A DNA stretch of 64,000 nt. It comes from Glandiceps talaboti. Its lineage: Eukaryota; Hemichordata; Enteropneusta; Spengelidae. Shown here one piece after another: positions 49,201 through 61,385 of the stretch. Location: NCBI RefSeq assembly GCF_964340395.1, contig NC_135563.1, positions 13,547,151 to 13,611,150 on the forward strand. Direction: 5' to 3'. Under the pieces are notes generated by a model, which was given only the letters and a program-made list of their open reading frames with translations, made no database searches and had not been told where the DNA came from. Both the position numbers and the translations under genes were made by a program. The number at the start of each line of letters is the position of its first letter. The stretch's first letter is position 1.

Positions 49201-52200
49201 AGGAAAGCCATTTTTTTTTATCATTTCCAATTGTTCTTTGTATTTCGTTTTTCACATACCCTTCTTTTGATACAATCTAACATTACTTTCTATTTTGGTT
49301 TTAATTTTCAGGATCATAAATTTGCTTTGTTGTGTTTGACTTGTCATATGATAAGGTAGAAAAAACAGCTCCCTTGAAAATGTAAAAATAGAAACAACAA
49401 CAATTTCAGGTACCATATCATTTCTCTTCGTTCACCTTACATTTTCGTGTTTTTTTTCAAAGTTACATGTATTGGAACTAAACTCTTTTTTCATATTGGA
49501 TTCATAAATGACATAAATGAGTGATATTTTTGGTTTAATACTGAGGATACATGCCCTGAATCACTGTGAAATGCACCTTCTGGCATTGTTTTCAAAACAA
49601 TGTTTGACTTTACATCAAGGCTGAACAAATGATTCCAACATGATATAAAACAACTTTGTACAGCAGTGAGCAGTGAACAACATCTCAAAAGACAATTTCT
49701 TACCTTGTTTTAAAAACAAACATATTTATGGGGCTTGTTACCAAATAGAATATTTATGGGGCTTGAATCCAATAAAAAGAAGATAGAGAGGAGGAAAAGG
49801 AGAGGCAGAGAAACACGAAAAGGATAAGATTTTTATTTATTTCTTTTTTTTAAATCAACCGTCCATAGTTACCATGAAAAAGTAGTAATGAGAAACACAA
49901 GTCACCCTCATCATAATCTACTGCCTAGTTGTTTGCAATGTATTGAGTTACAACACAGATTTGGTCTATGTTGTTTCACAATCACATTAATTTTTCCAGT
50001 AGGACACCATCATAAAACTGTTTTATGAATTAAAAATCTAAAATAAATACCCAAACCGCATTCATATGTCCATTTCAAAAAATATTCCAAGATATAAAAA
50101 TTAGTGTTCTTGTTTAATAAGGGAGGTAAGTCGGTAAAATCTACATAAGTTCTCCATTCACGTTTAATACTGAGATTCCCAGAGTAACTTGAGGTCACTG
50201 TAGGTGAAACCACGCTAGTATGACCTGTGATTACCCCCATCACTTTTACAAGAGTTCCCAAGGCCTACCTAAAAGTAAAACATTCATACTTGAATACAAT
50301 GTACAGCTTTGGCAAGAAGATGACATAATGTATAGATAGTATTCACTAAGAATACCTCACATCATCTCGTGTCCTCATTGTAACTTCCGAAATGTTTTGT
50401 TAAGGGCACATAATAATACAGGTACTACTACAGTTAACGGTAGATGCACAAACATATTGGGCGATATTGTAAGTAGAAAGAAATAAAGGGGTGACCACAG
50501 GGGGATTGTTCAAAAGCAACAGCAGGTCTGTTTTATACTAACTCATTAATATATTTGCAGGTCAACCTCATGCAAACGCACACCCTTTTTGGTGTCACAG
50601 TCATTGCACCTCGGGCTCTGCTTGCTGAGATTAGGCACCTTACAAATTTCTTTTTATTATTTATTATCATTTTGGGTGGCTTTCAGGAACCATCCTTATA
50701 GATTTTAGGAACCATCCTAGTAGATTTTAGGAACCATCCCAGGAGATTTTATTTTTAGGAACCATCTATTAAAGTAGTAAGTAGTGGTGCTTTTTCACAG
50801 AGACTAGCAGGAGCATGATTGAAATACGTCCAGCATTGGCTGTGACCATATATCTATTCTATTCATTTCTCTCATTTGTCACATCTCCAAAATGTTCTGG
50901 TAATATTTGTCAAATAGTAAATCAATGATTACTTATAGAGGACCCAATACTTCCTAAGTACAGTGTCCTGTCAACAAAAACCCATTATTGCAACCCCATG
51001 AAGTGAAACCAAAATGGTCAGAAAACTGCTTTGAGTCGGACATGATGTTTATTTTGATACTCATTTTAAATCTAACATGTCTGACAAAATACAATTTTCA
51101 GAACTAAAACATCACCTTGTAACAAAGGATGAGGTAATGTTTACAAAATATACCAATATTCAAACTCATAGGCTAAACTAAATTTGAGGTCTTCACCATT
51201 GAACATTGAACATTAGTTTTTATGGTGAAACATTGGTAGTAAAGCTATTGATAGCCACCATAAGGTGACACATAGAGAGATGGGGTATTCTATTGTTGAA
51301 ATAATCTGCCAAATAAATATTTGTTTTCCAAAAATATAATTCTCTGTTTTTGTCTGGTAATTCTGTTCCAATAGTCTAGTATCCATTTCATCTGTTGATT
51401 CTGTCCTAAAACAATCAATTTTATCTGTTAGTGTGGTGATTCTGTCCTGATACAATCAATTTTGTCTGTTAGTGTGGTGATTCTGTCCTGATACAATCAA
51501 TTTTGTCTGTTAGTGTGGTGATTCTGTCCTGATACAATCAATTTTATCTGTTAGTGTGGTGATTCTGTCCTGATACAATCAATTTTGTCTGTTAGTGTGG
51601 TGATTCTGTCCTGATACAATCAATTTTGTCTGTTAGTGTGGTGATTCTGTCCTGACACAATCACTTTTATCTGTTAGTGTGGTGATTCTGTCCTGATACA
51701 ATCACTTTTATCTGTTAGTGTGGTGATTTTGTCCTGATACAATCACTTTTATCTGTTAGTGTGGTGATTCTGTCCTGATACAATCAATTTTATCTGTTAG
51801 TGTGGTGATTCTGTCCTGATACAATCAATTTTGTCTGTTAGTGTGGTGATTCTGTCCTGATACAATCAATTTTGTCTGTTAGTGTGGTGATTCTGTCCTG
51901 ATACAATCAATTTTGTCTGTTAGTGTGGTGATTCTGTCCTGATACAATCAATTTTATCTGTTAGTGTGGTGATTCTGTCCTGATACAATCAATTTTATCT
52001 GTTAGTGTGGTGATTCTGTCCTGATACAATCAATTTTGTCTGTGGTGAATGCGTTCCCCTTTTTTCTGGTGATTCTGTTCTATTGCAATCCATTTTATCT
52101 GTGTTGATTTTGAATTCCAACTGGCCACATTTTTGACTGGCCACACTTTTGTCCAAGTTGGCTATGTGTCTAAATTGGCCCTATGCTACCAATTACCAAG

Positions 52201-55200
52201 CCCTCATGGTCCTTTAACAGCATTGCTCCATACATTCCAACAGAAATTAGTGTTCTGAGCTTTAGAAAGTCCTGACACACTCTATATTGTCTATCTTGGT
52301 CTGGGCTTCAAAGTGTCCTTACATGTTCTGCTATCTCTTTCGTCTACAATATAGGCTGTGCCTTCAAAGTTAACTCTAAATAAAATTGGACCTATACAGT
52401 CCATTTTGTCCATGATGGTTTGGGTCTAAAGCTGGACCTAACAGCAGTCCATTTTGTCTGTAATGGGCTGGGTCTAAAACTAGACCAACACAGTCCATTT
52501 TGTCTGTAATTGGCTGGGTCTAAAACTAGACCAACACAGTCCATTTTGTCTGCAATGGGCTGGGTCTAAAACTAGACCAACACAGTCCATTTTGTATGTA
52601 ATGGGCTGGGTCTAAAACTAGACCTATGCGATCAATGTTGTCTGAAACTACCCTGAAGAAAGCCAAATAATAAATTTAACTTGTTGCAATATGCAAACTA
52701 CCATATGTAACTAAACACTGCTAACATTACTATTTGTTTTGAAATAAATCCCTTTCACTCAATAGAAGTAAATTGTTAACAGGCACCATCAGACAGTCAT
52801 TTCCACTCATATGCAAACCAAGTTGTCAAAATACATCAAATATGTTTGATTAATTGGGTGATTATATTTTGAATTTAAAAAATAAATAAATATACCAGTA
52901 TAATATCCCGTCTGAAAGCTGTTCTGGCCACTATTTTCTTACCATTAATCATCCAAATCTTTTCAGTACACGACGAAGACCAGAAAAATGTTGGAAATGT
53001 CTTAAAATACAGCTGTAAATTTTTGTTATTATAATATTAGCACCTATCATTTGAAAACTTAGGTTTATACTATTTTGTACTACATGTATGTTGTAGACCA
53101 AGAAAATGTTGAAAATTAAATAATTTCCAATTCATAATCAATTTTAAATATTTGACTGCAATCCACTGTTTTTATCAATGGGTTTTTCATTCTAGAAAGC
53201 CTGTAAAATTCAAGATTTGCAGCACAATGGCATTCACTTGGTATGGTTTCTATTAAATCTATGATACTATACTTTATAAACAGTCAGGACAATGGCATTC
53301 TTTCTGAACTCCTTATAACCTTGGGTTTTTTATAACACATTTTGAAACATGTTTTTTTATAACATGAAACCTTAACATTAAAGCTACATGAGCTGTAATG
53401 GGGTACTATTTTTTAACGATCAGACAACCAACGAGATATTCACTGAAAGGTGAGCTAAAATACCAATTATACGTTGTACATGTCCATTTTATCTATAAGT
53501 AGTATAAGTAGTATAGTAATAAGTTGAAATTGGGATTCATTTGGGGCGCTGATTTTTGGGTATGGACCCAAAATCAATTTGATTGGATATATTGCATCAT
53601 ACTAATATTACTATGTGTATTGCTACACAAATGTGTTTCACTGTATGTGATTCAATATTGTTCAGGATGTACATTAGGGACCATCGCACAATGTCGCAAA
53701 AGCTCAATAAATGAACATTGGTCATTAAGGATGAAACCTCCTCCCCCAAATGAACATTCACAAGCGTGACATGACACCTTTACATATGATGTAAACCAGG
53801 AAGAAAACTGTAACGGTCACACCACTCCGATCGATGCAATGGAAAAACATGATGGTAAACATGAAGTTCCAACTTTACAAACCTCTTTACTTTTTATTTT
53901 ATAATTTAAAACCAACTTTAAAAAAAACTTTCGGAATAAAAAGATTGCAACAACTTAATACTTCTCAATGCTATGTATTAAACTAAAGTTTCAACTACAG
54001 ACCAGTTTTAACAATACACCCCTATGGTACCATCAATTATCTGGGAGGTTCCAAAATAACTTACCCATGATAAAAGATTACAAAGAAAACATACCAACAA
54101 CAACACAATACATGTCAGAGAGTTTCATTCATAAGGACAGATATCAAAATATATCTGCAGGTACGTGGTCGTAATAAAAACATGACATGCAGTTGCTTAA
54201 ATCAAAGGGTATGCCATGTGTTGTTCATCCAGGTGACTGTCCTTGTCCTTTTACTACTAATAAATAAATATAACAAGTTCGACAACATATGTCATGCACA
54301 CAGTGCTGTATAATAATAACAATGACAGACGTGTATCAGGGCAATGGCCCTACCTTCCTCAACTGTCTAGGGAACATACAATCCATCATGGCCTCTGTGA
54401 ATACTTAGATTAAATTCTTTACAGACAAACCTCTTTCCTACCAGTTCCTCAATTATACAGCAGAGAGCAGACAGTGTTGTTGGTGGTTCTCTTTCTTTCA
54501 ATTTCGAATGTTGAGTTTATATATTGTAAGACGGATTCTGACTGGCTACTCATTAGTACGAGATTTGGTACATGAAAACCTATGGTATTGTGTCAGATGT
54601 ATGTAATGAGTGCTCACAAAAGAACAAACGACAGTAAACGTAACAGCCAAAAAGAAATCACAAAGTGTACTACTATACATCGGATTTTAATCAGATTGGA
54701 CTAGAACCAACACAAGTTGTACATCATACATAATGCAAACAATATCCTACCAGGTACCTATTTAAAGTCAGGTTGACTGGGGCACAATCAAAGTTCAAAT
54801 CTTGTCAAAGGACTTTAGCCATTAATAAACACACTGCAGTTGTCAGACTAGAAGCAACAACTTTCAAGCCAACAACTCTAATGATTTGACCATCATGACT
54901 TGAGGCCTCACATGTGATGGTGAGAAGTACACAGTCGAGTTATTCAAGATATGGTGTATCCTGTGACCGTATTCTCATTTCATTACATTACATGTACATA
55001 TTTATTTGCCAGAAGTCGAAAATAAAATAAAATTGACATATCAAGTAAGGAAAAGGATTTAGTTATTAGTAAATACACCGGCAATGAAAGGTACATAAAA
55101 AAATAACTTCAAACTCCTGGCTGGACCACATAAAAATAGTTTGTTCAAACTAGTCGGGATTGTCATAGATGATAGATCTAAATTGCATACTTATTTGACA

Positions 55201-57123
55201 GCAATGTGAATAATTTGCATAGTTATTTTATGTTCAAGTGGCTAATTTACAGAGTTATTTGATGGACACGTCACTAAACTGCATATATTAGCTATTTGAT
55301 GGGTCATAAAACTGACCATCAAGAATTTTAAAAAAAAATGCATTTTAAATCAATAGCTATTTGACTAGAGATTGTTCAATTTCTAAAAAGAAGTACACAA
55401 TTATGCATAAAATTAAGAGAATTTATCAGAAAATTTGTATGAGAAGATTCCATACAGTTGAACTATTTTAACTCATTTACATAATCATCAGTGAAAATAT
55501 TGTTTTCACTCATCACAATTTAGTACATAAGTAATAGCAAGAAAAGTGTCATTGTATGCCCGTAAGGAGCACAAAATCAAGACACCTGTGCAGGATATAT
55601 AAGGATATATATGTTGTTTTCTATCACAAATATGGCCGGCATTTTGGTATACAAGTCAAGGTCACAAAACTAAGTGACTTGCATATACCAGTTGCCACAC
55701 ATTCCCTTACGGAAAGTTCCTAAAGCATTCCTAAAAGATTATTCCTGTACGATCTTATAGTATTTGTCAAACCCAAGTCATGATAATAATATTATCACTT
55801 GAAATGTTTTATTCAAAAAGCTATGAAGATAATTAAATTTGGCTATTTGACCTTGAAGAAGACTTTCAAGGTCAAAGGTCGAGTCCAAAAAGAAAACACA
55901 TATTTGATAATATGGGTGTAGACACTTGAATGGCGTCACTAAGCATTATACGTCCAAAGTTATTACACATATTGTGAAATTTAACAACAAATATGGCCGC
56001 CATTTGGCCATATTTCATTCAGTCACAAAACAAACTAACATGCATACCTCTCACATTGCATGTTACCTTTGTGCCAGGTTTGGTTAAAATTGGTTGATGC
56101 ATGCCAGAGATATGAGGGTGAATGCATACATAGACGGATGGACACACAGACAGAACCCAATGTAATAGCCCCCTCTGGACAGTGCCTGTTGGAGACTAAA
56201 AATGATTCATATCAACTTGGCATGAACAAATATCAATAGACTCTACCCACGGCACATGCACACTAAATATCAAAGCAATCTCACCACAGATTCTGGAGAA
56301 GAAGTCAAAAATATCATTTTTGATTTTAAAAATTCACTAAAAACATAAAATGACTCATATCAACTTGACATTAACAAATTTGAATAGACTCACCCTAAGA
56401 ATAATGCACACAAAATGTCAAAGCATTATGACAACTGGTTTCAGAGAAGACGATGGAAACAGAAAATACTGATGATTACGGACGTTGATGGAAAATCATG
56501 CTAACCTTTAAGATCCCCTCAGCTGCCACAGACCGCAGAGCAAAAATGACAACCAGCATATTTTTTCAGTAGAGTAACTGTTAAAAAGACTAAAATTAAA
56601 ATAACAGAGAGTAATTGTGTGCCTGCAATAATTGTCACCACTTTCCAATTTAGTGGACCAGGTCTCCTTTCAATTTGCAACATGTTATGGCATATGATGG
56701 TACAATACAACAATGGGTTTTTCAGACCATGGTACACAATGCTAGCAGGAAGTAAAATGGCGTTACAAACCATGTACATGTTTTTTTTTTACAATATATT
56801 GTTTGTTCACAATATTTTGCTCTTCTCTTGAAATATATCATTCAATGAGTTCACATTTTAGAAGACATATAATGGTGATCACACGATACATGATTTTAGT
56901 ATCTGATATCACACAGTATATTATCTGTCTACCTCTCCATTGGCTTTGTTATCTCTCTTTGTCAAAGTCTATTAGTTTAACCTATCTCTGCCTGTCTTCT
57001 GGTTAGTAGAATTACTAGTCTGTCAATTTGCTTGTCTATGCACTGTGTATGTACATGTATGTATGTATGTATGCATGTATGTATGTATGTATGTATGTAT
57101 GTATGTATGTATGTATGTATGTA

Positions 57124-57170
<47 letters not shown>

Positions 57171-57237
57171 ATGTATGTATGTATGTATGTATGTATGTAT
57201 GTATGTATGTATGTATGTATGTATGTATGTATGTATG

Positions 57238-57268
<31 letters not shown>

Positions 57269-57337
57269 TGTATGTATGTATGTATGTATGTATGTATGTA
57301 TGTATGTATGTATGTATGTATGTATGTATGTATGATA

Positions 57338-57370
<33 letters not shown>

Positions 57371-59521
57371 ATGTATGTATGTATGTATGTATGTATGTAT
57401 GTATGTATGTATGTATGTATGTATGTATGTATGTATGTATGTATGCATGCATGGATGGATGGATGGATGGATGGATTGATGTCTACATGTATGTATCTAT
57501 ACATATAATATGTATCTATATATGTATCAGTTTCTGTATGAATGAATGAATGAATGAATGAATGAATGAATGAATGAATGAATGAATGAATGAATGAATG
57601 AATGAACAAATTAATGAATGGATGGATGAATGAATGTACATCTCTTCATCATAATACTTACCTTTTCTCCTTTCCTCCAGCAATGTCCACACCCATTCTC
57701 CCCCTCCCTCTTTCTCATACCCTCTCCCTCCTCGATAGTCACATAAATCTGCTAAAATCAAACTTACTGTTTCCAATTTGACAATATTAGTACCAGTTTT
57801 GTCTCTGTCCTGGTACTTTTCCACTTTAGCTTGACATTTCCTGTATTCTTGTAGCAGTTGTTCACGTTTCTTCAACGATGAATAGATGTTTGGAAAGATT
57901 GTACTAAATTTCTTCATTGGTTCAATCATTGTCTTGTACGCATTAGCATTCTGTTTCGTTTAGTTTTTAAAAAGAAGAAACAACGACATTAATAATGTTA
58001 TTAGTACTAAACTATGTCTCCTATTTTAATTTTACATTCTATTATAAAACCTCTTGTTGAGGGTGATCCTATATTTTTTTTATGTTTCCCATTACTTTTT
58101 TTTATAGAAAATATGGGTTGATCTGTCCATTTAAAAAAAAGTAAGACAATTACAAATCATCTTCATGTTTCTCTGCCTTCTCTATCTTCTTTTTATTGGA
58201 TTGCTGGTAATAAGCTCTTTCCCAGCTTCTCTACCACAGTTGGCATGTTCTCAGGAACCCTTACTTGAATAACTTCCGTCATGAAAGAAATGCTCTGTTC
58301 TTGAACAAATTTTGTTGCTGCTGCCATGACTGTAGATGATGTCGACAAACCAGACACTTGCTTATTTTTGACAGAGAGGGCGCTGTTTTCCAAAACATTA
58401 ATGGCAGGCAAAATTAATTTTTTTTTAAATTTTGATGTCGGAGCTGAAAATTTTGGTCGGTCAAGTAATGAGAAACAGAAATACAATACAGCCATACTTC
58501 TGAGTCAGTATTCTACTTACCTGGGGCTGTTTTTAAACAACTAAATTTGTTTAAAATTTACTTAAAACTTGTTAAACCTTCTGCAAAGTTTTAACCATCA
58601 TAATGAAACTGTGCATGATCATATTGTACACAACTTTATGTGATGCCAGACTAAATTTTACACCTGTCGTTTGTAAAGTGTGTTTATAAGTGTCTTTATA
58701 TCAAACCATCTATACCTCAAGGTGGTCTCAAACACATACCTCTCAATCATATTAAACCTAAATTTTTAATTATCCTAACCCTAGCATGGCTACTGTCTTT
58801 ACATGGATTTCACCTGGAGAGGTTTACGGTGAAATTTGCCTTGGAAATAAACTCTTTAAACTTTTGCTGTAACTTTGTTCAAGAAACTCAAAATCAATCT
58901 CACTTAAAATCAATAAAAAAAACCTCAAGGGTCACCATACACATTTTTAAAAAGAGATCAAAATGTTATCAAAATTAATCCAAATGACCATCATATTCTT
59001 ACTCTATTGGAAAATAATGAAATCATCATGTTCTCAGTAATTCTTCATCAACACATCCATACAAACATTCCCACCAAAATTCAATCAAGACAATCCGTTA
59101 AAAACAAGACTGTGGCTCTCCAAAATTTCTTTATTTCAAAAGGACCACAGCGAGCTAAAGTTTGGAGATATTTTTAAATCTTTGAATTTCAGTGAAATAC
59201 AGCCCCCCACCCCCACCCCCGGCAAATTCTACCTTAACTATCCTCCTGTTTTAAACAAAGTAATTCTGATTTTCATACTGATCTTAAATTTTTTTCTGAG
59301 GATTTAAGTGGGGTTAACAGCTCACCAGTTCTTGAGTGAGATTCTCCAGTTTGTAGACACCACTATTCAACTCATCCAATGGTTTCAATTCATCCTCACT
59401 TTGACAGACTGGACTGGCAGCCAAGTCTTGTGTTATCTTGCTTTGAGCCTTTGATAGTGTTTGCATGCACTCATTACATTTCTTCATATCTTTACCAAGC
59501 CTCTTAGTTGCTTCATCAAGT
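43110..59521 (-). CDS. BIN3: BIN3-type BAR-domain protein, 3' four coding exons (5' exons not found)
   Basis: Four minus-strand exons join in phase and encode 222 codons ending with a stop at 43110. Landmarks are KRLGKDMKKCNECMQTLSKA, MIEPMKKFSTIFPNIYSSLK, KREQLLQEYRKCQAKVEKY, ELPKFFEDRIEYFQPCFEAL and a C-terminal ALSIVVDD. They follow human BIN3 (253 aa) from about residue 35 to the end, so only the N-terminal exon or exons are missing. BIN3 is a BAR-domain-only bridging integrator, without SH3, related to yeast Rvs161 and implicated in actin and membrane organisation. I searched 59522–64000 by eye for the N-terminal exon without success; it may lie beyond the window. Confidence 0.9.
43345..43676 (-). 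repeat. Interspersed repeat R1, copy 2 (reverse)
   Basis: The reverse complement carries the R1 landmarks in order: GGTTCCGGTTACCCGACCCC at one end, CCAATCTGTAATGGCTGTAT inside, and TTTTTTAGGCC at the other end. Confidence 0.75.
43845..44005. repeat. SINE-like repeat fragment
   Basis: CTTCAACTCCCTGGGAAGCA and TGTCCTACCAGGTCCCAATT followed by TATACAGCTGGGTTGACTGA match the middle of 26905–27258. Confidence 0.6.
46028..46056 (+). repeat. Tandem GGGTCAA hexamer/heptamer run
   Basis: Three to four direct GGGTCA-type half-sites with one-base spacing, 46 bp from the BIN3 exon donor at 46101. It looks like a DR1 nuclear-receptor element, but similar strings are common in invertebrate repeats. Confidence 0.35.
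46102..46236 (-). CDS. BIN3: BIN3 exon
   Basis: Acceptor TTTTCCTGTCCTCAG, donor GTAAGG, 45 codons: AKEEYESLHQPLSEELPKFF and DRIEYFQPCFEALIKSQ. It matches the BIN3 LLEEMPRFYxxRxDYFQP region. Confidence 0.93.
46301..46672 (+). repeat. Interspersed repeat R1, copy 3
   Basis: Starts AGGCCTAATAAAAAAGATTG and ends TTTTTTTTAGGCC. Landmarks CAAATGGTCTCTGTGTTG, ACAGCCATTACAGATTGGAA and TTAAGTTGATGTCAGTTTCT as in copy 1. It lies in the intron between BIN3 exons, 65 bp from the exon at 46102–46236. Confidence 0.75.
47935..48715. repeat. Older dispersed repeat interrupted by the MITE
   Basis: AAATGAACATTCACAAG before the insert, and ATGATGTAAAC, GATCGATGCAATG and AAAACATGATGGTAAACA after it, match 53680–53860 in order. 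Confidence 0.7.
48159..48630. mobile_element. MITE inserted at a TA site in an older repeat
   Basis: Ends CAACGGAAATC and GATTTCCGTTG are inverted, with inverted similarity continuing for about 50 bp (TCAAACCCTGAAACAAAATG against its near reverse complement). TA abuts both ends. A paralogous sequence at 53680–53860 lacks the insert, which fixes the boundaries. Confidence 0.85.
50689..50766. repeat. Short tandem repeat of about 24 bp, 4 copies
   Basis: Core TTTTAGGAACCATCC with tails such as TAGTAGA and CAGGAGA. Confidence 0.75.
51395..52045. repeat. 41-bp satellite array, about 16 copies
   Basis: Unit GATTCTGTCCTGATACAATC, AATTTTGTCTGTTAGTGTGGT, highly uniform; the main variation is TTTTGTCTG against TTTTATCTG and CAATCAA against CAATCAC. 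It lies in the BIN3 intron and has no open frame. Confidence 0.93.
52390..52640. repeat. 46-bp repeat array, about 5 copies
   Basis: Unit TCCATTTTGTCTGTAATGGG, CTGGGTCTAAAACTAGACCA, ACACAG. The CATTTTGTCTGT core resembles CAATTTTGTCTGT of the 41-bp array 350 bp away. Confidence 0.85.
53680..53860. repeat. Paralogous copy without the MITE (empty site)
   Basis: Reads CCTTTACATATGATGTAAAC across the point where the other copy carries 472 bp. The TA target lies at 53781–53782. Confidence 0.75.
54255..54480. repeat. SINE-like repeat, 5' part
   Basis: CAATGGCCCTACCTTCCTCA, GGGAACATACAATCCATC and CCTCAATTATACAGC match the first two thirds of 26905–27258. Confidence 0.6.
54735..54905. repeat. SINE-like repeat, 3' part
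   Basis: ATCCTACCAGGTACC, AAAGTTCAAATCTTGTC, AAGGACTTTAGCC and CCAACAACTCTAATGATT match the last part of 26905–27258. Between this and 54480 lies unrelated sequence ending with the CATCGGATTTTAATCAGATT fragment of the 18465 fold-back family. Confidence 0.5.
55560..56490. repeat. Dispersed repeat with AATATGGCCGCCAT motifs
   Basis: Contains AATATGGCCGGCATTTTGGT and AATATGGCCGCCATTTGGCC. Later come GGTTTGGTTAAAATTGGTTG, GGATGGACACACAGACAGA and GCCCCCTCTGGACAGTGCCT. Strings of this kind are common in noncoding repeats of marine invertebrates. Its last third recurs at 1690–1885 and is internally duplicated (56200–56290 against 56345–56440). No coding frame. Confidence 0.5.
57051..57475. repeat. 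(ATGT)n microsatellite, about 400 bp, ending in (ATGG)n
   Basis: Near-pure TATG tetramers with a (TG)n patch at about 57130–57153 and two TATGATATG breaks, then GGAT tetramers. Repeating MYVC and HTYI frames are artefacts. Confidence 0.97.
57536..57605. repeat. (TGAA)n microsatellite
   Basis: About 17 TGAA tetramers. It mirrors the ATTC run at 61606–61735, which likewise adjoins a TACA/ATGT tract. Confidence 0.97.
57768..57950 (-). CDS. BIN3: BIN3 exon (BAR central helix)
   Basis: Acceptor AAACGAAACAG, donor GTAAGT, 61 codons: KTMIEPMKKFSTIFPNIYSS, LKKREQLLQEYRKCQAKVEK and DKTGTNIVKLET. This is the best conserved BIN3 block. It sits about 160 bp from long TGAA and ATGT microsatellites in the next intron. 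Confidence 0.93.
58146..58330 (-). pseudogene. Candidate intronless small coding sequence with one frame break, inside BIN3 intron
   Basis: The minus-strand ATG at 58326 in good context (GTCATGG) starts MAAATKFVQEQSISFMTEVI, open for 44 codons to a TAA. Just before that stop, another frame continues through AYYQQSNKKKIEKAEKHEDD and Leu to TAA at about 58155. A single shift would join the two, as in a retrocopy or decayed small gene. The upstream GCGCCCTCTC resembles a 5' leader. I do not recognise the protein. Chance is possible. Confidence 0.25.
59326..59521 (-). CDS. BIN3: BIN3 exon (BAR helix 1 region)
   Basis: Acceptor TTTTGTTAAG, donor GTGAGC. Encodes LDEATKRLGKDMKKCNECMQ and KPLDELNSGVYKLENLTQEL. 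The first base completes a codon begun in an upstream exon not seen here. Confidence 0.88.
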
Positions 59522-60109
59522 CTTAACAAAATGAACAAAAAACAAAACAAATGAAAAGTTATTCTTCTCATTATTTTGCCAAAAGATACCATTTGCTGAT
59601 GATCATGTAATAATGAATGATTTTATATTCAAAATTCTGCTTCAGGAAACTTGGTCTTCTAAGGTGTGTACAAGTTTTCATGAGTACCACACCCACTCAC
59701 CCACCCCAATCTCACCCCCCCAACCCCCCAACCTCACCCCCACCCCCAAAATGCACAACTCCTTGTTCACCCTTTTCTACAATCTGCAACATAACACAAA
59801 TTTCATGGAAGGAAAGGTTGAGGAAATGTTATCAGTGTCAGTATCCTTCTATCAGAAAAATAAAACAACAAACGACAAATAAGTACAGCAATCATTTTCT
59901 ATCTTTGGTAATATTCATTTATATATTACAAGAATATATTCCTTTGATAACTTGAGTATAAAATGTTCCTTTTAATTTGTTTTTATTGCAGGTTCAAAGC
60001 AAAATTACACATAAGAAAAGATAATGCTCCTAGTTCACATATATGTCAGAGAGGGGGGTGGGTATAAAACAGTACAGAAAGCTACAATTTAAGAATAATT
60101 AGATATTAT

Positions 60110-60462
60110 TCCCCAATATTGTTCTTCCTTCTGCCAAGGAAATATGAGTGACCTAAGGGGTCTTTGTCACTATGAGTCGATAGATGAGTACTGACAACCC
60201 TTAGGTCATGAGTATTTTCCAGCTGAATGAAGAAAAATATTGGAGAATAAAATAACTATACCAGCATCAGTAATATCAAAGAAAAATTGAGAAAAGTAAT
60301 TATGGTAATTTTTAAAGTTTTGACTAATATTTCGAACAGAGCAGAACCAGTGATGTAGACCCTCATTGTTGTGACATAGACAGGCGTTGTTGCGACATAG
60401 AACAACCAGGGTATACATTCCATATTTTTTGTTCTATATGGCTTGTGCATGGTATAATGCCA
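60110..60462 (+). repeat. Composite fold-back repeat, copy A
   Basis: Begins with a fold-back (TTCCCCAATATTGTTCTTCC … AAAAATATTGGAGAAT). It continues through ACTATACCAGCATCAGTAAT and CAGAGCAGAACCAGTGATGT to ATGGCTTGTGCATGGTATAAT. The whole block recurs reversed at 63268–63602. Confidence 0.8.
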
Positions 60463-61385
60463 TTTGTCATTTTAATAATGCGCTGTTTCTTATAGAAATA
60501 AAATGCTCAAATTGTGGTACAGCTCTAATGTTAACAATTACTAAATTAAAAGATGAGAGTATCCAATTTCACCAGCTGCAACTGAACATGTTTTTTGAAA
60601 ATATTTTGTTAGCTACAATAACTTACTTGTAATATTGTACACCCTGTACATTATTGAATCATCTATGCCGGGGTGAACATATTTTCTGTAGCTGTATACG
60701 TGATAAAGAAAATCAAATTGATTTTCAGAGGATCATGATTTAAACCTGTTATTGCAGTACTAATGGATAAAATCGACCACTGATAAACATGGACAATGCC
60801 TGATTATTGGTATTTTAACACTTTTCAGTGAATAGAATGTGGTTTCGTGATCGAGAATTGATACTACAGTTACAAACTAGTGCAGTTTAAAATGGCGACA
60901 GATTCAAAACCAAACTTTCGTTCAAGATACAAACTTGTCACTACACCACCTGCGGATAATATTGACCACTAATCAATAGATACAATGTCTTTTTAAAAGT
61001 ACCTGACCAATTTTTAGTGAATATATATTTTGTTACTTGATGAAAAAAAAATATCCTAGTTGCTGCTGGTACACAGCTGTAATCTTTATACAATCAATAG
61101 AACATTCCAAGAGACACCACCATATTGTTTCTGTTCTGTACCTCACGCAGAGAATAATATATCACATTGATATCTGCATTTTTCATTTTCATTTCATTTA
61201 TCTCAAATATCAATTATATCAAGAATTTCAATTAATCTGTATACATTCATGAGTCATAAGGACAAGTGGCAAAAGTACTGCAAGGTAAACTGGCAGTACG
61301 GTTGACTGACTAACTAGTCTACATGTAGATATTATCTCAAGATCTTAAGAGATGATTTGATGTCACTGATAGTATCTAGACTGAC

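Larger units (their letters stand above)
46237..57767 (-). other. BIN3: Large BIN3 intron (11.5 kb)
   Basis: Holds repeats listed separately: R1, a MITE with empty-site paralogue, 24-, 41- and 46-bp arrays, SINE-like pieces, a dispersed repeat and microsatellites. No conserved exon was seen; remaining open frames are short and lack family signatures. Confidence 0.6.

Noticed and set aside
51395-52045. Array considered as a CRISPR
   Set aside because: Units are contiguous 41-bp repeats with no unique spacers, in a eukaryotic intron.
56977-57609. 210-residue frame of HTYI repeats and overlapping MYVC frames
   Set aside because: Entirely tetranucleotide microsatellite inside a BIN3 intron.
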